From the NCBI GenBank assembly GCA_029953675.1, contig JAMWBK010000009.1:868001-932000 (forward strand): a stretch of 64,000 nt of DNA, written 5' to 3'. The translations under genes were made by a program, and so were the position numbers. The notes under the pieces were generated by a model that was not told the origin of the DNA, did no database searches, and worked only from the letters and a program-made list of their open reading frames with translations. The DNA comes from Rhodosorus marinus (Eukaryota > Rhodophyta > Stylonematophyceae > Stylonematales > Stylonemataceae). Within the stretch, counting starts at the first letter, position 1, and each line of letters begins with the position of its first letter. This document shows, one piece after another, positions 11,391 to 21,854 of this stretch.

Positions 11391-11789
11391 TTCAAATAGT
11401 CATCATAACCCCAAACCTCCTCACACCCCGTTCAGCACATCCAAACGCAAAGCAAAGTGCAGAAATATCTTTCGCGTTGACATATCTCGTTCTAGGGTTG
11501 TCACAGACCGTCCAATAAATTTTCAAGTGCATAGAATATTAACAAACTGTAGAAAAAATTACTGGGTGTCAGATTGAAATTATTTAAAACAAACAGGTCC
11601 GATTAGCGTCCGATAAACGGATCCGATAAATCGTCCCATATCAATCAACGTTGGTCCAATAATCAATCATCTCTGAATCGACAATTAAATCATGATTGCT
11701 GCTTAGTATGACAAGCTCTCTAGCACATATCATGCATTATGATTACTTCTCGAAATGAGGAGCTCGTCATTATCATGTGATGAATCCTG
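11391..11789. other. Spacer with TCCGATAA-type motifs
   Basis: After the short C-rich leader of the ligase gene the sequence becomes AT-rich. It contains two close copies of TCCGATAAA at about 11605-11630, flanked by related TCCAATAA sequences. Similar motifs lie inside the candidate LTR at about 12965-13010 in the opposite orientation. It may be old retrotransposon debris. Confidence 0.3.
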
Positions 11790-12595
11790 ATACTTTATGG
11801 CATCCTGTCGATCGACAGGCTGTCATAACGATGCAACTCCACGGTTGAGAATTGGGTGGCAGACCTTTCGACTGCCGAGCTGCCGTGTAACAGTCAGGTC
11901 TCAGAAGCCATCACATTTTCCCCTTTCGAATTGCTGTACAGACGCAACCCGACATTACCGCACGACCTCATCTTGCTGGACTACAACAGCTCTGCAGCTC
12001 GCTTACCCGAAGCTGCAATGGTGCTCCCACGACACCAACAAGATCAGTAATCTTTGGCCGACTCAACTTGCGTTATGCCCAGGAACGGCAGCGCTTTTAC
12101 TATGATCGTGCAAAAAAAGACGTTCCGTTTAAAACCGGCGATTACGTCCTCTGCCATTTACGCGAAATCTCCAACTGCCGGGTTCTAAGCTTTTTCGGTC
12201 TCGCTATTTGGGGCCTTTCAAAGTTCTACAAAAAATCGGCGAAGTCGCGTACCAGCTAGAGCTCGCGTAAGATTTCAAATTCATGATGTTTTTCACTCAT
12301 CTCTTTTGCGGAAGCTTATGGGATCCGAGCCTTCGACGAGTCGAGTAATACCTGCGTTCCTGCCGCTCACGCAACCGCGCGAGGTTAAGTCGGTATTGGG
12401 GCATAGGCTGAGCGCTGAGAGTTTGAACGAATATTTCGTCTATATGGAGGGGGAGACAACGGATGATCTACAATGGCTACCATATCATCAGCTGCCGCAG
12501 AATGGGAATACCAAGAAGCAGATCCGGTATTACGCAAACCTTCATAAGGCTGCTTCATCTTCAGCCCGGAAACCTGTTCCTTCGGAGGGAGGAGA

Positions 12596-13080
12596 TGTCA
12601 CGTCCTGAAGAGACAGGTTCAGTAGCACGGCCAGAGTGCTAAACCTACCATGGCTGGCCGGAGGGCTAAACTGGAGAATCCTGACAAGATTTGGCACGCT
12701 AACCTTAGCCAAAATATTACCGTAACTATGACATCTCTCTTAGCGTTAGCCGTAGGAAGAAAAGTGTCGGGAATAGAGTTAGGAAGAGTTAGGAAGAGTT
12801 AGGAAGAGTTAGGAAGAGTTAGGAAGAGTTAGGAAGAAGAAGTTAAACCTGAGACAAAAGTAAAAGCTGATTTACGAAGAAATTGAAACCAGGACAAACG
12901 TCATCTGAGGACGTTTCAAAGGCCAGGGCTTGGAGTAGAACAAGCGCATTCCGAAGCGAGTTAAAAATATCGGACAGCAATCAGTCGTTATCGGACTATT
13001 TATCGGACGAAGCCTTTTTTTATTTTTTATTCAGGTCAGGAAACTTATATAGGACGAGAATCTTTGGCAAATGGAATCCA
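12596..13080 (+). repeat. Candidate 3' LTR
   Basis: Starts TGTCACGTCC immediately after the purine-rich tract at 12584-12595. A TATATAGG sequence at about 13045 could be its promoter element. The right end is set at a CA near 13080 but is uncertain because no second LTR is in the window for comparison. It contains the 10-bp tandem array at 12776-12838 and three TTATCGGA-type motifs near 12965-13005. Confidence 0.45.
12776..12838. repeat. 10-bp tandem repeat inside the candidate LTR
   Basis: About six head-to-tail copies of GAGTTAGGAA, nearly perfect, followed by a GAAGAAGAAG tail. Perfect copies imply recent expansion or slippage, in contrast to the decayed integrase next to it. Confidence 0.9.
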
Positions 13081-14127
13081 ATATTTCCGAATTCAGGTCT
13101 GATACATGTTCATAGCCGGAAGGGGATGACAAACCCTACCCATTCGATCCATCCGTTTCCGTTACCTCGCATTTTGCCTTACAGTTTGATTGGATAGCTA
13201 CCCGTCCAGCATCGGCGGAGGCGTGTACTCGCTCTTTCAAATGTTTGACAACTTGACTGGTGCTGAAAACTTTCCCGAAGCGTACGGATTTGTCGCTGAT
13301 AATCCGCTGAGCTACATTAGAAGGGTACCAATGACAAGGGAGTAGTAGAGGCTCAACCGCATTTCCGCACATCGCCCTCGGCATTTACAGAACACAAAGG
13401 GGGTGCTCCCAACCATGTCCTGGAGAATCAAAATCTCTGAGCGAGGCTGAAAAGTTTATTCATAACAGTCACAGTTTATGCATACATCTCTCACTCTCGG
13501 TTTACAAGCAATCCCCTCCAAAACCAGGCTCAACTCTTGAATATAAAAAAGGGTTCTTTTTCACTCATGCAATCATTAACCTTTATGTTTGACTGCAACA
13601 AATCAAAATTTTACTGAATAGGGGAGTTTTTAAGAGCTCAATCACCGCCAATAGAAAATTAAGGCCAAAACGCAACATCTATTCAATCATTTCGCTTTAA
13701 AACAATCAAAATAAGGAACAAGTTCAATCATTAACATCCCAACTCGATTGATTCGAATTGGCCTTTAAAGCCTGGGGGCAAATAATGGCCCGAAAACCGC
13801 GACTCCCGACCTTTTTTTTATTTAGTTTGTCGAAGTGAGTGATCGGTATTGGGAATTGGCTGCCGCCATCCATGAAGATCCGGGGTATTGTGGGTAGGTG
13901 TAGAGGTGGGCAAGTTCGGATGTTCGATTTCGTGTCGATGTTAGAGATTGGACGGACGTTAGATTTTTTGCTAAGAGAGAGATAGAGATAGAGAGAGAGA
14001 GAAAGTCTCTTGTATAGTGATCTGTAATTGGTAGATCTGATCGATCGATCATCGTGTTGGTTGGGTGTGCTTTGAAGGACTCACGGTGTGAAGTTTTGGT
14101 GGCTTGGTGTACTTTGGGTTTGGATAG
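13081..14127 (+). promoter_or_regulatory. Spacer and leader upstream of calnexin
   Basis: Positions 13440-13760 are A-rich. From about 13840 to 14127 the plus strand is G+T-rich and includes a GA microsatellite at about 13975-14005. This fits the leader pattern and the calnexin ATG at 14128. No gene can be supported in 13081-13820. Confidence 0.4.
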
Positions 14128-15696
14128 ATGAGGAGGATATTGATCTTAGTGGCCGTTCTGGCGGTGGCCTTGGGGGCCGATGAGAGGGAGGATTCTGAGG
14201 AGAACGTCGGGCCGGTGCCTTTTGTGGAGCCGAAGCTCCCCGATGATGCGATTTTGGTGGAAACGTTTCAAAGTAAAAGCTTAAAAGAGTCTGGATGGGT
14301 TGCTTCAGAGAACGAGAAGTATCTGGGTGAATTTACGATCGCCAGCGGGGAGACAGCCTCGATTCCAGACGACACTGGACTGTTTGTTCCGGCTAAGGCA
14401 AACCACTACGCTATTTCAAAGAAGATCGAGTTTTTGGACCCGGAGAATCACGATTTGGTAGTACAATATCAATTCCGCTATGATAACTATCCAACCTGCG
14501 GCGGTGCCTATCTGAAATTGTTCGCTGCTCCTTTCGATAAGCTCGCCGAACTGGATAATTCTGTTCCCTACAGTATCATGTTTGGACCGGATCGGTGCGG
14601 AGCTGAAGCGAAGGTACATTTCATCTTTCAGCAGAAGAATGAGAAGAGTGGAAAGTTTGTTGAACACCATATGAAGGATCCTCCATCCCCGTCGTCGGAT
14701 AAGTCAACGCACTTGTACACAGTGGCTGTCTTTAAGAACATGACCTTCGCGGTTTATGTTGATAACCAAAAGGAGAAAGGGGGATCTTTGTTCGAAGAAT
14801 TCGAACCGCCCTTGCAGGCACCAGAGGAGATTCCGGATCCGAACGACACGAAGCCTAAGGATTGGGTGGACAAGAAAAAGATCAAGGACCCGAACGCAAC
14901 GAAGCCGGACGACTGGGATGAAAATGAACCTCAGCTTATAGAAGATCCTGACGCGAAGAAGCCCGACGACTGGCTTGATGATGAACCCCTGCTGATTCCG
15001 GATCCGGATGCCACGAAACCGGATGACTGGGACGAGAAAGAGGACGGTGAATGGGCAGCCCCTGATATTGACAACCCAAAATGCGAAAATCAGGGTTGCG
15101 GAGAATGGGTGCACCCGATGATAGACAATCCCAAATTCAAGGGTAAGTGGAAGGCGCCTATGATCGACAACCCGGATTACAAGGGCAAATGGGAGCAGAA
15201 GACAATTCCAAACCCGGACCACTACAAGGTGGATAAGGCTCATGTGCTCCCAATCTCCGCGGTTGGGTTCGAAATTTGGACTATGGATGACGGGTATACC
15301 TTTGACAATTTGTTTATTGGGGAGAGTTTGGATGCCGCCAAAGCATTTGCGGCCGAAACTTATGACCGCGTCCGGGAAGCAGAGAAAGTACGCGAAGACA
15401 GGGAGATCGATGAAATGGCAAAGAAGGAGAACTTCTACGATGACGAAGAGGGCGTAGATATCGAGGGAGCTGGGGAAGAAGAGACTTTTGAGGAAGATGA
15501 TGATGATCAGGAAATCTACGGCGGGGAATTTGATGCTGAAGAGTTGCTTGATGATGATGAGGACGTAGAAGATGACTACGGTCAAGATATTTACGACTAT
15601 GAGGGCGGGGACGAGGAAGAACCGGTGAACGATGACTATGGCGAAGACGAGGAATACGAAGACGAAGACGAAGGTTTCGCAGAAGAAGAGTTGTAG
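14128..15696 (+). CDS. Calnexin-family ER chaperone lacking a membrane anchor
   Basis: Single exon, 522 residues. Residues 1-17 form a signal peptide (MRRILILVAVLAVALG). The lectin domain follows, with KKIEFLDPENHDLVVQYQ, then NYPTCGGAYLKL and the partner YSIMFGPDRCG, the disulfide/glycan-binding region. The P-domain at about 235-370 has four type-1 repeats (IPDPNDTKPKDW, IKDPNATKPDDW, IEDPDAKKPDDW, IPDPDATKPDDW) and four type-2 repeats (GEWAAPDIDNP and similar), the calnexin number. The lectin fold closes with AVGFEIWTMDDGYTFDNLFI. In the family it binds monoglucosylated glycoproteins during folding. Calnexin normally has a transmembrane helix next; here the last 120 residues are a hydrophilic Asp/Glu-rich tail ending EEEL, with neither a helix nor a KDEL-type signal. 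Confidence 0.95.
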   Translation: MRRILILVAVLAVALGADEREDSEENVGPVPFVEPKLPDDAILVETFQSKSLKESGWVASENEKYLGEFTIASGETASIPDDTGLFVPAKANHYAISKKIEFLDPENHDLVVQYQFRYDNYPTCGGAYLKLFAAPFDKLAELDNSVPYSIMFGPDRCGAEAKVHFIFQQKNEKSGKFVEHHMKDPPSPSSDKSTHLYTVAVFKNMTFAVYVDNQKEKGGSLFEEFEPPLQAPEEIPDPNDTKPKDWVDKKKIKDPNATKPDDWDENEPQLIEDPDAKKPDDWLDDEPLLIPDPDATKPDDWDEKEDGEWAAPDIDNPKCENQGCGEWVHPMIDNPKFKGKWKAPMIDNPDYKGKWEQKTIPNPDHYKVDKAHVLPISAVGFEIWTMDDGYTFDNLFIGESLDAAKAFAAETYDRVREAEKVREDREIDEMAKKENFYDDEEGVDIEGAGEEETFEEDDDDQEIYGGEFDAEELLDDDEDVEDDYGQDIYDYEGGDEEEPVNDDYGEDEEYEDEDEGFAEEEL

Positions 15697-17489
15697 ATTC
15701 CTATGCCACAAACGATAAGCCGGACCACCTGGGAAGCCTCCAGCTGGGTAGCCTTCTATTGTTACAGGTGGAAAGAGACCACATTGACGAAATACGGAGA
15801 GCGTTTCCTTCTTAATTGTCAGCGAGATCTTGCTCCAGGATCTCCAGTATGCTAGGTGCACTCGAAGTAACAAACAACTGATTCATAGCACCGGGATAGC
15901 ACCTTCGCCGAATGTTTCCAGTTCGTTCCACCCTACAGTTGTTTAGATGCCGCGTTCTCTGCGCCTCTTCAGAACTTCCTGGGCATCCAGCGCGTCACCC
16001 CCAATACATCATGTAGCTCCTCGATAAAGTACTTTACGAGATTCAACCCTGAAGGCCGAACCGGCAATGCGCTCTGCATGTATTAGTGCACCGTTGCGGC
16101 CAGCGACAGCTGTTGGACTGTAGGAGGCTATTTCTTAGTAGCGTTGACATGACCCAAGGCGCAACTGTTCCAGCGTTTAGAACTACAAGTCTAATCTGAT
16201 AGAAAGATTACACTAGTAGGCAAAAAAGGCGTCACGCGACTTGGTTGTTGTCGTCTGCAGCCGAGAAAGCTTCAATTCGACGGGGAAGTACGAACGGACA
16301 GAGTCCGATCGGTCGGCACATGGAAGACAAATTCTCACCCACCTCCAACATTCCAGAAGTCGGCCGTAATAGTCATTTCCCTTTACCTTTGGGCTAGGTC
16401 CCAACCGCGTAGTGCTTGTCCATCCCAATCCGCTCTGCTGCTGAAGCCAGGGGATTAGGTACAATCAAGCTCGGGGACGATATTCTTTAACTAGCTCCAG
16501 TCAGGAATGAAGCAAATACTACAGACTATTAATCCAAATTTTCACAGATCAGCCCCAAACAACTCCAATCTCATAGCAAAGAACCCTCCTCAACCGAATG
16601 AAATGGACCATCGCAACCCTCGCACTAAAGGAGAATGGAAAATCAATCAATCAACCCAAAGTCAATCCAAAATTCTATTAAATCCCGTCCACAAGCAAGC
16701 TTCCCGAGATAATATTGATTGATTTGAATGACTAAGTATTTATATTCAATTTTTTAGTGCTTCGGCTCCATCGGAGGTGCTAGTAAAGTCATGGAGGCGA
16801 ATAGTTCTCAGGAAATATATTTCGGAAATAAAAAAAAATCCAAAATTGCACTGGGGAATATGAAATTGTTTTGTTTTACGCCTATGTCGAGACATAAGTG
16901 TATTTCATACATCATAGGATTTGGTTTTTATCTCCTAATTATTAAAAGGTATAATATGTAGTAACAGCGTATATTTCTAGAACCATATGATCTTCGACAA
17001 CGCATACTATGGTATAAAATACAATAAGTAAATACTCCCAACCGCCATCCACCCCGTTAAAGTTTACGCACAAGGCGACTTTTCCTAAAATTACTTTGAT
17101 AGGCTATAAATTATGCTAATATTTATAATATTGATAATTATTCACTATTATTCTCAGACCAAATAATTTTAAAAAAAGAACTTTTGATCCTACTGGAGGA
17201 CAGTTTCAGGGGTAAGAAATGCTATGGTAGAAATGACCTGGGCGCTCCAATTTGTTTGATTTTAATATATTAAAATATATTTATCCGGGATTATTTTGAA
17301 GCACGTAATTATAAGATAATATATGGGTTCAGAAAATATTTTAATTCTAGAGGCTCTGTGTGGATGGTATGTATGCAAGTTTCTCGTTCCATTCGCATCT
17401 ACATTGTTGGAGGTGGTGATTAGTTTTTCGATATTAAGGAGGGTTTTCACTTAACGGGTCACACCGAGACAACATCCACGGTATTTTTT
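15697..17489. other. Intergenic; AT-rich island 16730-17480
   Basis: No gene is supported. 15697-16500 has only short frames. 16500-16720 is A+C-rich. 16730-17480 is a long AT-rich island with a 14-T run near 17490, lying upstream of the leader of the next gene. Confidence 0.4.
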
Positions 17490-17830
17490 TTTTTTTTTAG
17501 ATAAAGATGAACGAAGGGGTTATTGATCGACCACGGTTCAATGACATGAAAGTTTGATTTTCTGTTCGATTGCGCATTGTTAGATCCTTCTGGGGCTGTG
17601 CGTGGTAAGATAGTGGGAGATGTGACTATTAATATTAAGGGCGGGCAGTTGATTGGGGGGGAGGGGGGAGGTAGGAGAGGGAAGAGCCTTGATAGGGTGT
17701 GTGGTATTTTGTTCGGTTGTGGATCTTTTCCTTACTCTCGTCTGTGCGAACTGTGGGTGAGAGGAGTTTTCTGTTGTTGGACCTTGTGTTCTTTTGGGGT
17801 CGGTGGTAATTCTATTGATTAAGTGACAGA
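17490..17830 (+). promoter_or_regulatory. G+T-rich leader of the DUF4079 gene
   Basis: From about 17560 to 17830 the plus strand is G+T-rich with G runs (for example near 17655). It directly abuts the ATG at 17831 and follows the AT island, repeating the local promoter architecture. Confidence 0.45.
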
Positions 17831-18587
17831 ATGGTTGGCTTCGTTGCAAGTTCGAAATTATGCGTGGGCCAGCAGAAGCAAGTCAAGGTTTGCCGAAGCT
17901 CGTCGATCAGGATGAGCGTTCGCGATGATCAGAGCAGTGAAGGGCTGATGAGCGAACTGACCAAGTTGCACACGGGATTGGCTACTATGGCGATCATGGG
18001 AACGCCGTTGGCAGCGCTGGCTGGGGAGGCTGCTGCCGAGGAGAGTGCGCTGAAGACCCTCTTCAAGACCAAGGCTCTTTCTCTCGCCCATCCAGTTGCC
18101 ATGTGGGGTGTTGTTGGATACGCTGGGTACGTGTTCTATTTGGGTTCCCAAGCTAGGACTTTGAGGACCACGACGGATCAGGAAGTGAAGAAAGACCTTG
18201 CGAAGCAAAAGCCTGGACAAAAGCACTTTAGCCTCTCTGCCTGGCTGTTAGCTGCCACCACCTTTTTTACGTTCGAGGGCATGGTACGTGCTTGTGTCCA
18301 GAATTCCCAGTTTCTTTTAAAAACATATGCAATTCTGACCCTTCCTGATTGTCTAGGCTAACACGTACACGAGAACTGGCAAACTCTTCCCCGGTCCCCA
18401 TCTTTATGCCGGGCTGGGTGTTGTTTCACTCCTGGCTTTCATGGCTGCCCTAGTACCTGCAATGCAGAAGAACCAGCTCTGGGCCAGAAACACCCATTTC
18501 ACCCTCGCCGTTGGCGCACTTGGGCTCTTCGGGTGGCAGGCAAAGACCGGACTGGACATTGTCGGGAAACTTCTCGGCTTCAAGTAA
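17831..18587 (+). CDS. DUF4079 plastid membrane protein
   Basis: Exons 17831-18283 and 18357-18587 (phase 0, intron GTACGT...TCTAG, 73 bases) encode 227 residues. The start MVGFVASSKLCVG looks like a Phe-type plastid transit peptide. After a short hydrophobic stretch (TMAIMGTPLAALAGEA) comes the conserved core ALSLAHPVAMWGVVGYAGYV, a charged loop with RTLRTTTDQEVKKDL, then helices around HFSLSAWLLAATTFFTFEGM, GPHLYAGLGVVSLLAFMAAL and NTHFTLAVGALGLFGWQAKT. This matches cyanobacterial and plant DUF4079 proteins, polytopic with three to four membrane segments and of unknown function. It is tail to tail with HCF136, whose stop is 299 bases away. Confidence 0.8.
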
Positions 18588-18885
18588 GGAACGTATTCGA
18601 ACTCAGATGAGTCGCTTTGATTTTTTTAGAGTCTTTGATAATAAAAAGGATCCGCCTTCCCCTGGCTAGTTTGTCAACTGGTTGCAAAAGCCCGTAACTC
18701 CCTCAAGCCCCAGCCATGCAGGAATTGGATGCCGGCCCTCTTTGATGGCAGGCTCTTGGGGTAGAATCATATTCCAGTGACTCCAGCCACATGACATCAA
18801 TACCGGGAATCATGTTTTCTCATCTTTATTCAATTCTTGGGGTTGCAATCTAGTAGAAAAAAAAATTACTTAAAGCACGGGGCTC

Positions 18886-20344
18886 TTAGGCGGTGCTGTA
18901 GCGCAGCAGAACACCGTTGGCGCCAAGGACAAACCCGACATCCTTGGAAACGAAAATGATCTTATATAACAACGCTCCTGCTTTTCCGAGCTGCTTGTCA
19001 TACGACCATGTCTTCCCTCCGTCGTAGCTGACGTAAAGCTGCCCGCCGCCAACAGAGGCCCAGACCTCGTCCGTTCCTGGTCGGAACGCCACATCCAGAA
19101 TTCCATATCCTGACAGAAGAACACAATTCATATTAGAGGTGCTCTGTCCAGCGCTTGCAGAAAAGATAAACTAACCTCCGCTCTTCAGATTGACCTTCTT
19201 GAACTCAAGGTCTCCTTTCAGAATATCAGGATTCGGTTCAGAGAATACCAGCTCTCCTCCTCGAAGCGACATCCAAATACCCTTGGTCACGTCATCGCTA
19301 ACGAAACCCATTCCCTGAATACGCTTGGAGGAGTCGCGTCCATGTGGGACCCAGAACTCCTGCCCAGGTTTCCAGGTGAGGTAGAAATTACCGCGAGAGC
19401 TCACAGCAATATAAGCGCCAAGAGAATCCCGCAGAACAGAAATGATGCTTCCAGTAAAGTAGGACGCGCCAGTGACTCCGGAGCTTACTGTTCGGTTAAG
19501 AGTTGCGTCAATGGTTTCCTTAACCTGTTCATAGGTCCGACAAAAGCCAACTCAATACACAGACCAACCGGTAATTCCTCTTGGCACATTCTTCTGAGTG
19601 AACTTGTTTTAGCTTACTTGAGCCTTCCAGTTGAGTCCACTGTTTGTGGTGATGTAAACAGCACCGGCGGTCGTTGTCATCTCCGCGGTCTCGCGGCCGA
19701 GAGCAGTGATTGAGCATGGATCACCAGGGAGCTTTGGAGAAAGCGAGACTCTCTCCCAGCTCTTTCCGCCATCACGAGTGTGGAGCAGTATAGAGGGCTT
19801 GCCAATAACCCAGCCCTCTGACCCGTTGAACGAGATCTCTTGGAATCTGTAGTTAATTTCTTCCTCAGGGTCCAGGTTCTGGAAACTGCGAGCCATCCAC
19901 GTCTGACCGTAATCAGTAGTTTCGAAAACACTGCCCTTGGTTCCAATGAGCCAACCGTGGGAGGGCTCTTGCGGGATGAACGAGAGATCTGACAAGTAGA
20001 AAGCGGGTGTGAGTCGTTTCCTAGGAACTCTTATGAAGACCTTACAATAGGGGCCAACCAAGACTCGTTCCTGCGAAGCACAGCATACCGAACAGAGTAC
20101 CCTCAAAAGGAAGTTCTACCCGTGACCACTTTCCCTTCGGAATCGAGGAAACGTCCGCCGCAATAGCAGAATCGGGCAAAGCTGGCCCGGCGGCCGCAGC
20201 CGCCGCAATACCTGCGGCTGCGGTCTTCAACAACTCCCGCCTCGACATCCCTACCGAAGCATCCTCCGAAGCAGAACAGACGACTCTCGACCTCTGCCTA
20301 ACCCAATCTCCGACCGCAAAACTGCCAACAAACCCACTCCTCAT
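18886..20344 (-). CDS. HCF136: Photosystem II assembly factor HCF136/Ycf48
   Basis: Four exons fit in phase: 20344-20089, 19988-19618, 19524-19176 and 19109-18886, giving 399 residues. The protein is a seven-bladed propeller in the thylakoid lumen that binds newly made D1 and assists photosystem II reaction-centre assembly. The N-terminus is bipartite: a transit part ([12 protein letters not shown]...), then a Tat signal [20 protein letters not shown] with an Ala-x-Ala cleavage region. The mature part shows [87 protein letters not shown], the Arg/Asp-rich SYDGGKTW repeat and a final [12 protein letters not shown]. It is nuclear-encoded here, whereas cyanobacteria carry it as ycf48. Confidence 0.96.
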
Positions 20345-20880
20345 CCTTCCCAGCCAAGTGCAAAAAAATGCGATACGGCCTCCTCCCCACCTGCCCTCCC
20401 CTCCCTCACAGATCCAAACCCCCCTCTGCCCCACAAAAAAAAACAATTGCCTTCCTCAACCTCAGTTCCCCTCCCTTCCCCTCCCCATCCTCCTTCTACA
20501 GTCCACAAGCTTATTATCCAGACACCAATCCTATACGACTCGAATACCATAATACACCTATATAATAATAAAAATCCCCACCTAGCTTCCAGAGCACCCG
20601 ATCGATCCCGGTCTCCTTCCTTGACAGCCACAAAAATCACAAAACAATCCCAAGAACGCTTCAATAAAATGATTGAATACTCGTTCATATTATGAAATAG
20701 AATACAATATTCAATCAATATAATCGATAAGGCTTGGTGCGTGCACCTTCGAAAGCCTCGAATTCGATGGAAGGAAAAAGCTCCGTCGGTGGATCTGCGT
20801 TGATATGGATTGAATATTGTCTAAACGTTATAGGTTTTTGTTTTTGTGTGGATTGAATTTGGTCGATTGGGTCGGGTTAG
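20345..20880 (-). promoter_or_regulatory. Leader and AT-rich island upstream of HCF136
   Basis: The plus strand from about 20350 to 20510 is C-rich (CCTCCCCACCTGCCCTCCCC near 20380), so the coding strand is G-rich. 20520-20740 is AT-rich. The order matches the local promoter pattern. The open frames here are compositional. Confidence 0.5.
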
Positions 20881-20974
20881 TGGATGCAGAGAGGATTGTG
20901 CTTCAGGGTAGATTTGCATTTTTGTTTGTGGGGCTGCGGAGTACTGACGAGCTTCAGATGGATGGGTAGGGTTT

Positions 20975-21056
20975 TTTTTCTGGGGGGGGGGGAGAGGGGG
21001 ACGGTGGGATGGTGGGATGGTGGGATGGTGGGATGGTGGGATGGTGGGATGGTGGA
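20975..21056. repeat. G-run and 8-bp tandem repeat GGTGGGAT
   Basis: A run of about ten G at 20980-20990 is followed by about six perfect copies of GGTGGGAT ending near 21056. The strand carries many GG and GGG tracts at regular spacing, so G-quadruplex formation is plausible. No gene overlaps it convincingly. Confidence 0.85.
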
Positions 21057-21854
21057 GTTAGCCTCTAAGAGGTTATTCAGACTCTATTGCGTTGACATTG
21101 AGTCCACAGAAAAAATTAGACGGACTCGAAGATTCTGAATCGTACTGGTTCGATACGGGTTAGCGAGAACCGATGACAATCGTGCTCCGTAAGCCTTTTT
21201 ACAGACGGGTAGAAAACGGACCGCACTGGTTCGATACAATGGGCGGCGAGTGGAGACTTCGAGTGATTCCCTTTAACGCCCGTGTGCAGTAGAGACAGAG
21301 GCTTTTGGCAGCTGCCCAGCAAAGGTTACGGTTACGTGGAAAAGTCGCAGTTTGTAGGTCATACCGCTGACTGTGGCTAACAGTACGATCGAGAGTCTAC
21401 GGGCGCATATCGTCTCATATGACGGCTCCTATAGCTAGAGGGTCATCTGTTCTCGCTGAAGTGTAGTGGCAGGATTTTAAGGTGTGCTCTGGATGCCCTC
21501 CAGACTTATCTGTACGAGCAGGTCTAGATCGGAGAGATACTGGGCTTTCGAGTACTTAGTCGTCACTCTCTACCGGATTTAGGCGACGTCCTGGAAATAC
21601 TTTTGAACCGCGTGATTAAACGCAGAGAGCCTCAGAAGCCATTGAAGGATCCCCTGCTCGTTAGCAAACATGTTGATGAAGCTCTGGCTCTGGCGACTAT
21701 GGACGAGACCCTGTTTTGGGTTAGAAACAAGATGCGGGAATGGGAGTTCTTGACAACGACTAGACCTACGAAGAACGGGTGCATTCGGGCGCTCCCCCAA
21801 TTTTACCAGTTCCACCGTCCGCGTTTACCTCTAGGCGAGTTGTGAAGGTGGCCT
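21057..21854. other. Intergenic, no supported gene
   Basis: The short motif ACTGGTTCGATAC occurs twice (about 21142 and 21224). Frames on both strands at 21579-21845 overlap each other and have no recognised family. Confidence 0.35.

Larger units (their letters stand above)
11790..13080 (+). mobile_element. Decayed Ty3/gypsy (chromovirus-like) retrotransposon, 3' end only
   Basis: Broken plus-strand frames between about 11800 and 12610 keep the C-terminal part of a Ty3/gypsy integrase: ITFSPFELLYRRNPTLPHDL at about 11910-11970; RFYYDRAKKDVPFKTGDYVL at about 12085-12150 (the GPF/GPY-region lead-in); then a chromodomain-like tail with VLGHRLS and EYFVYMEGETTDDLQWLPYH at about 12380-12495. The pieces lie in different frames with stops between them, so the element is dead. 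No gag, protease or reverse transcriptase is present upstream, so it is 5' truncated. A purine tract at 12584-12595 is followed by TGTCACGTCC, a classic start of a 3' LTR. Confidence 0.75.

Noticed and set aside
14704..15873. 389-codon minus-strand frame antisense to calnexin
   Set aside because: It mirrors the repetitive acidic P-domain and tail; antisense codons of Asp/Glu-rich sequence give stop-free hydrophobic strings. It has no leader or homology.
21140..21240. GGTTCGATAC repeated motif as possible tRNA T-loops
   Set aside because: GGTTCGATAC resembles a tRNA B box, but no acceptor stem, anticodon stem or A box can be folded around either copy.
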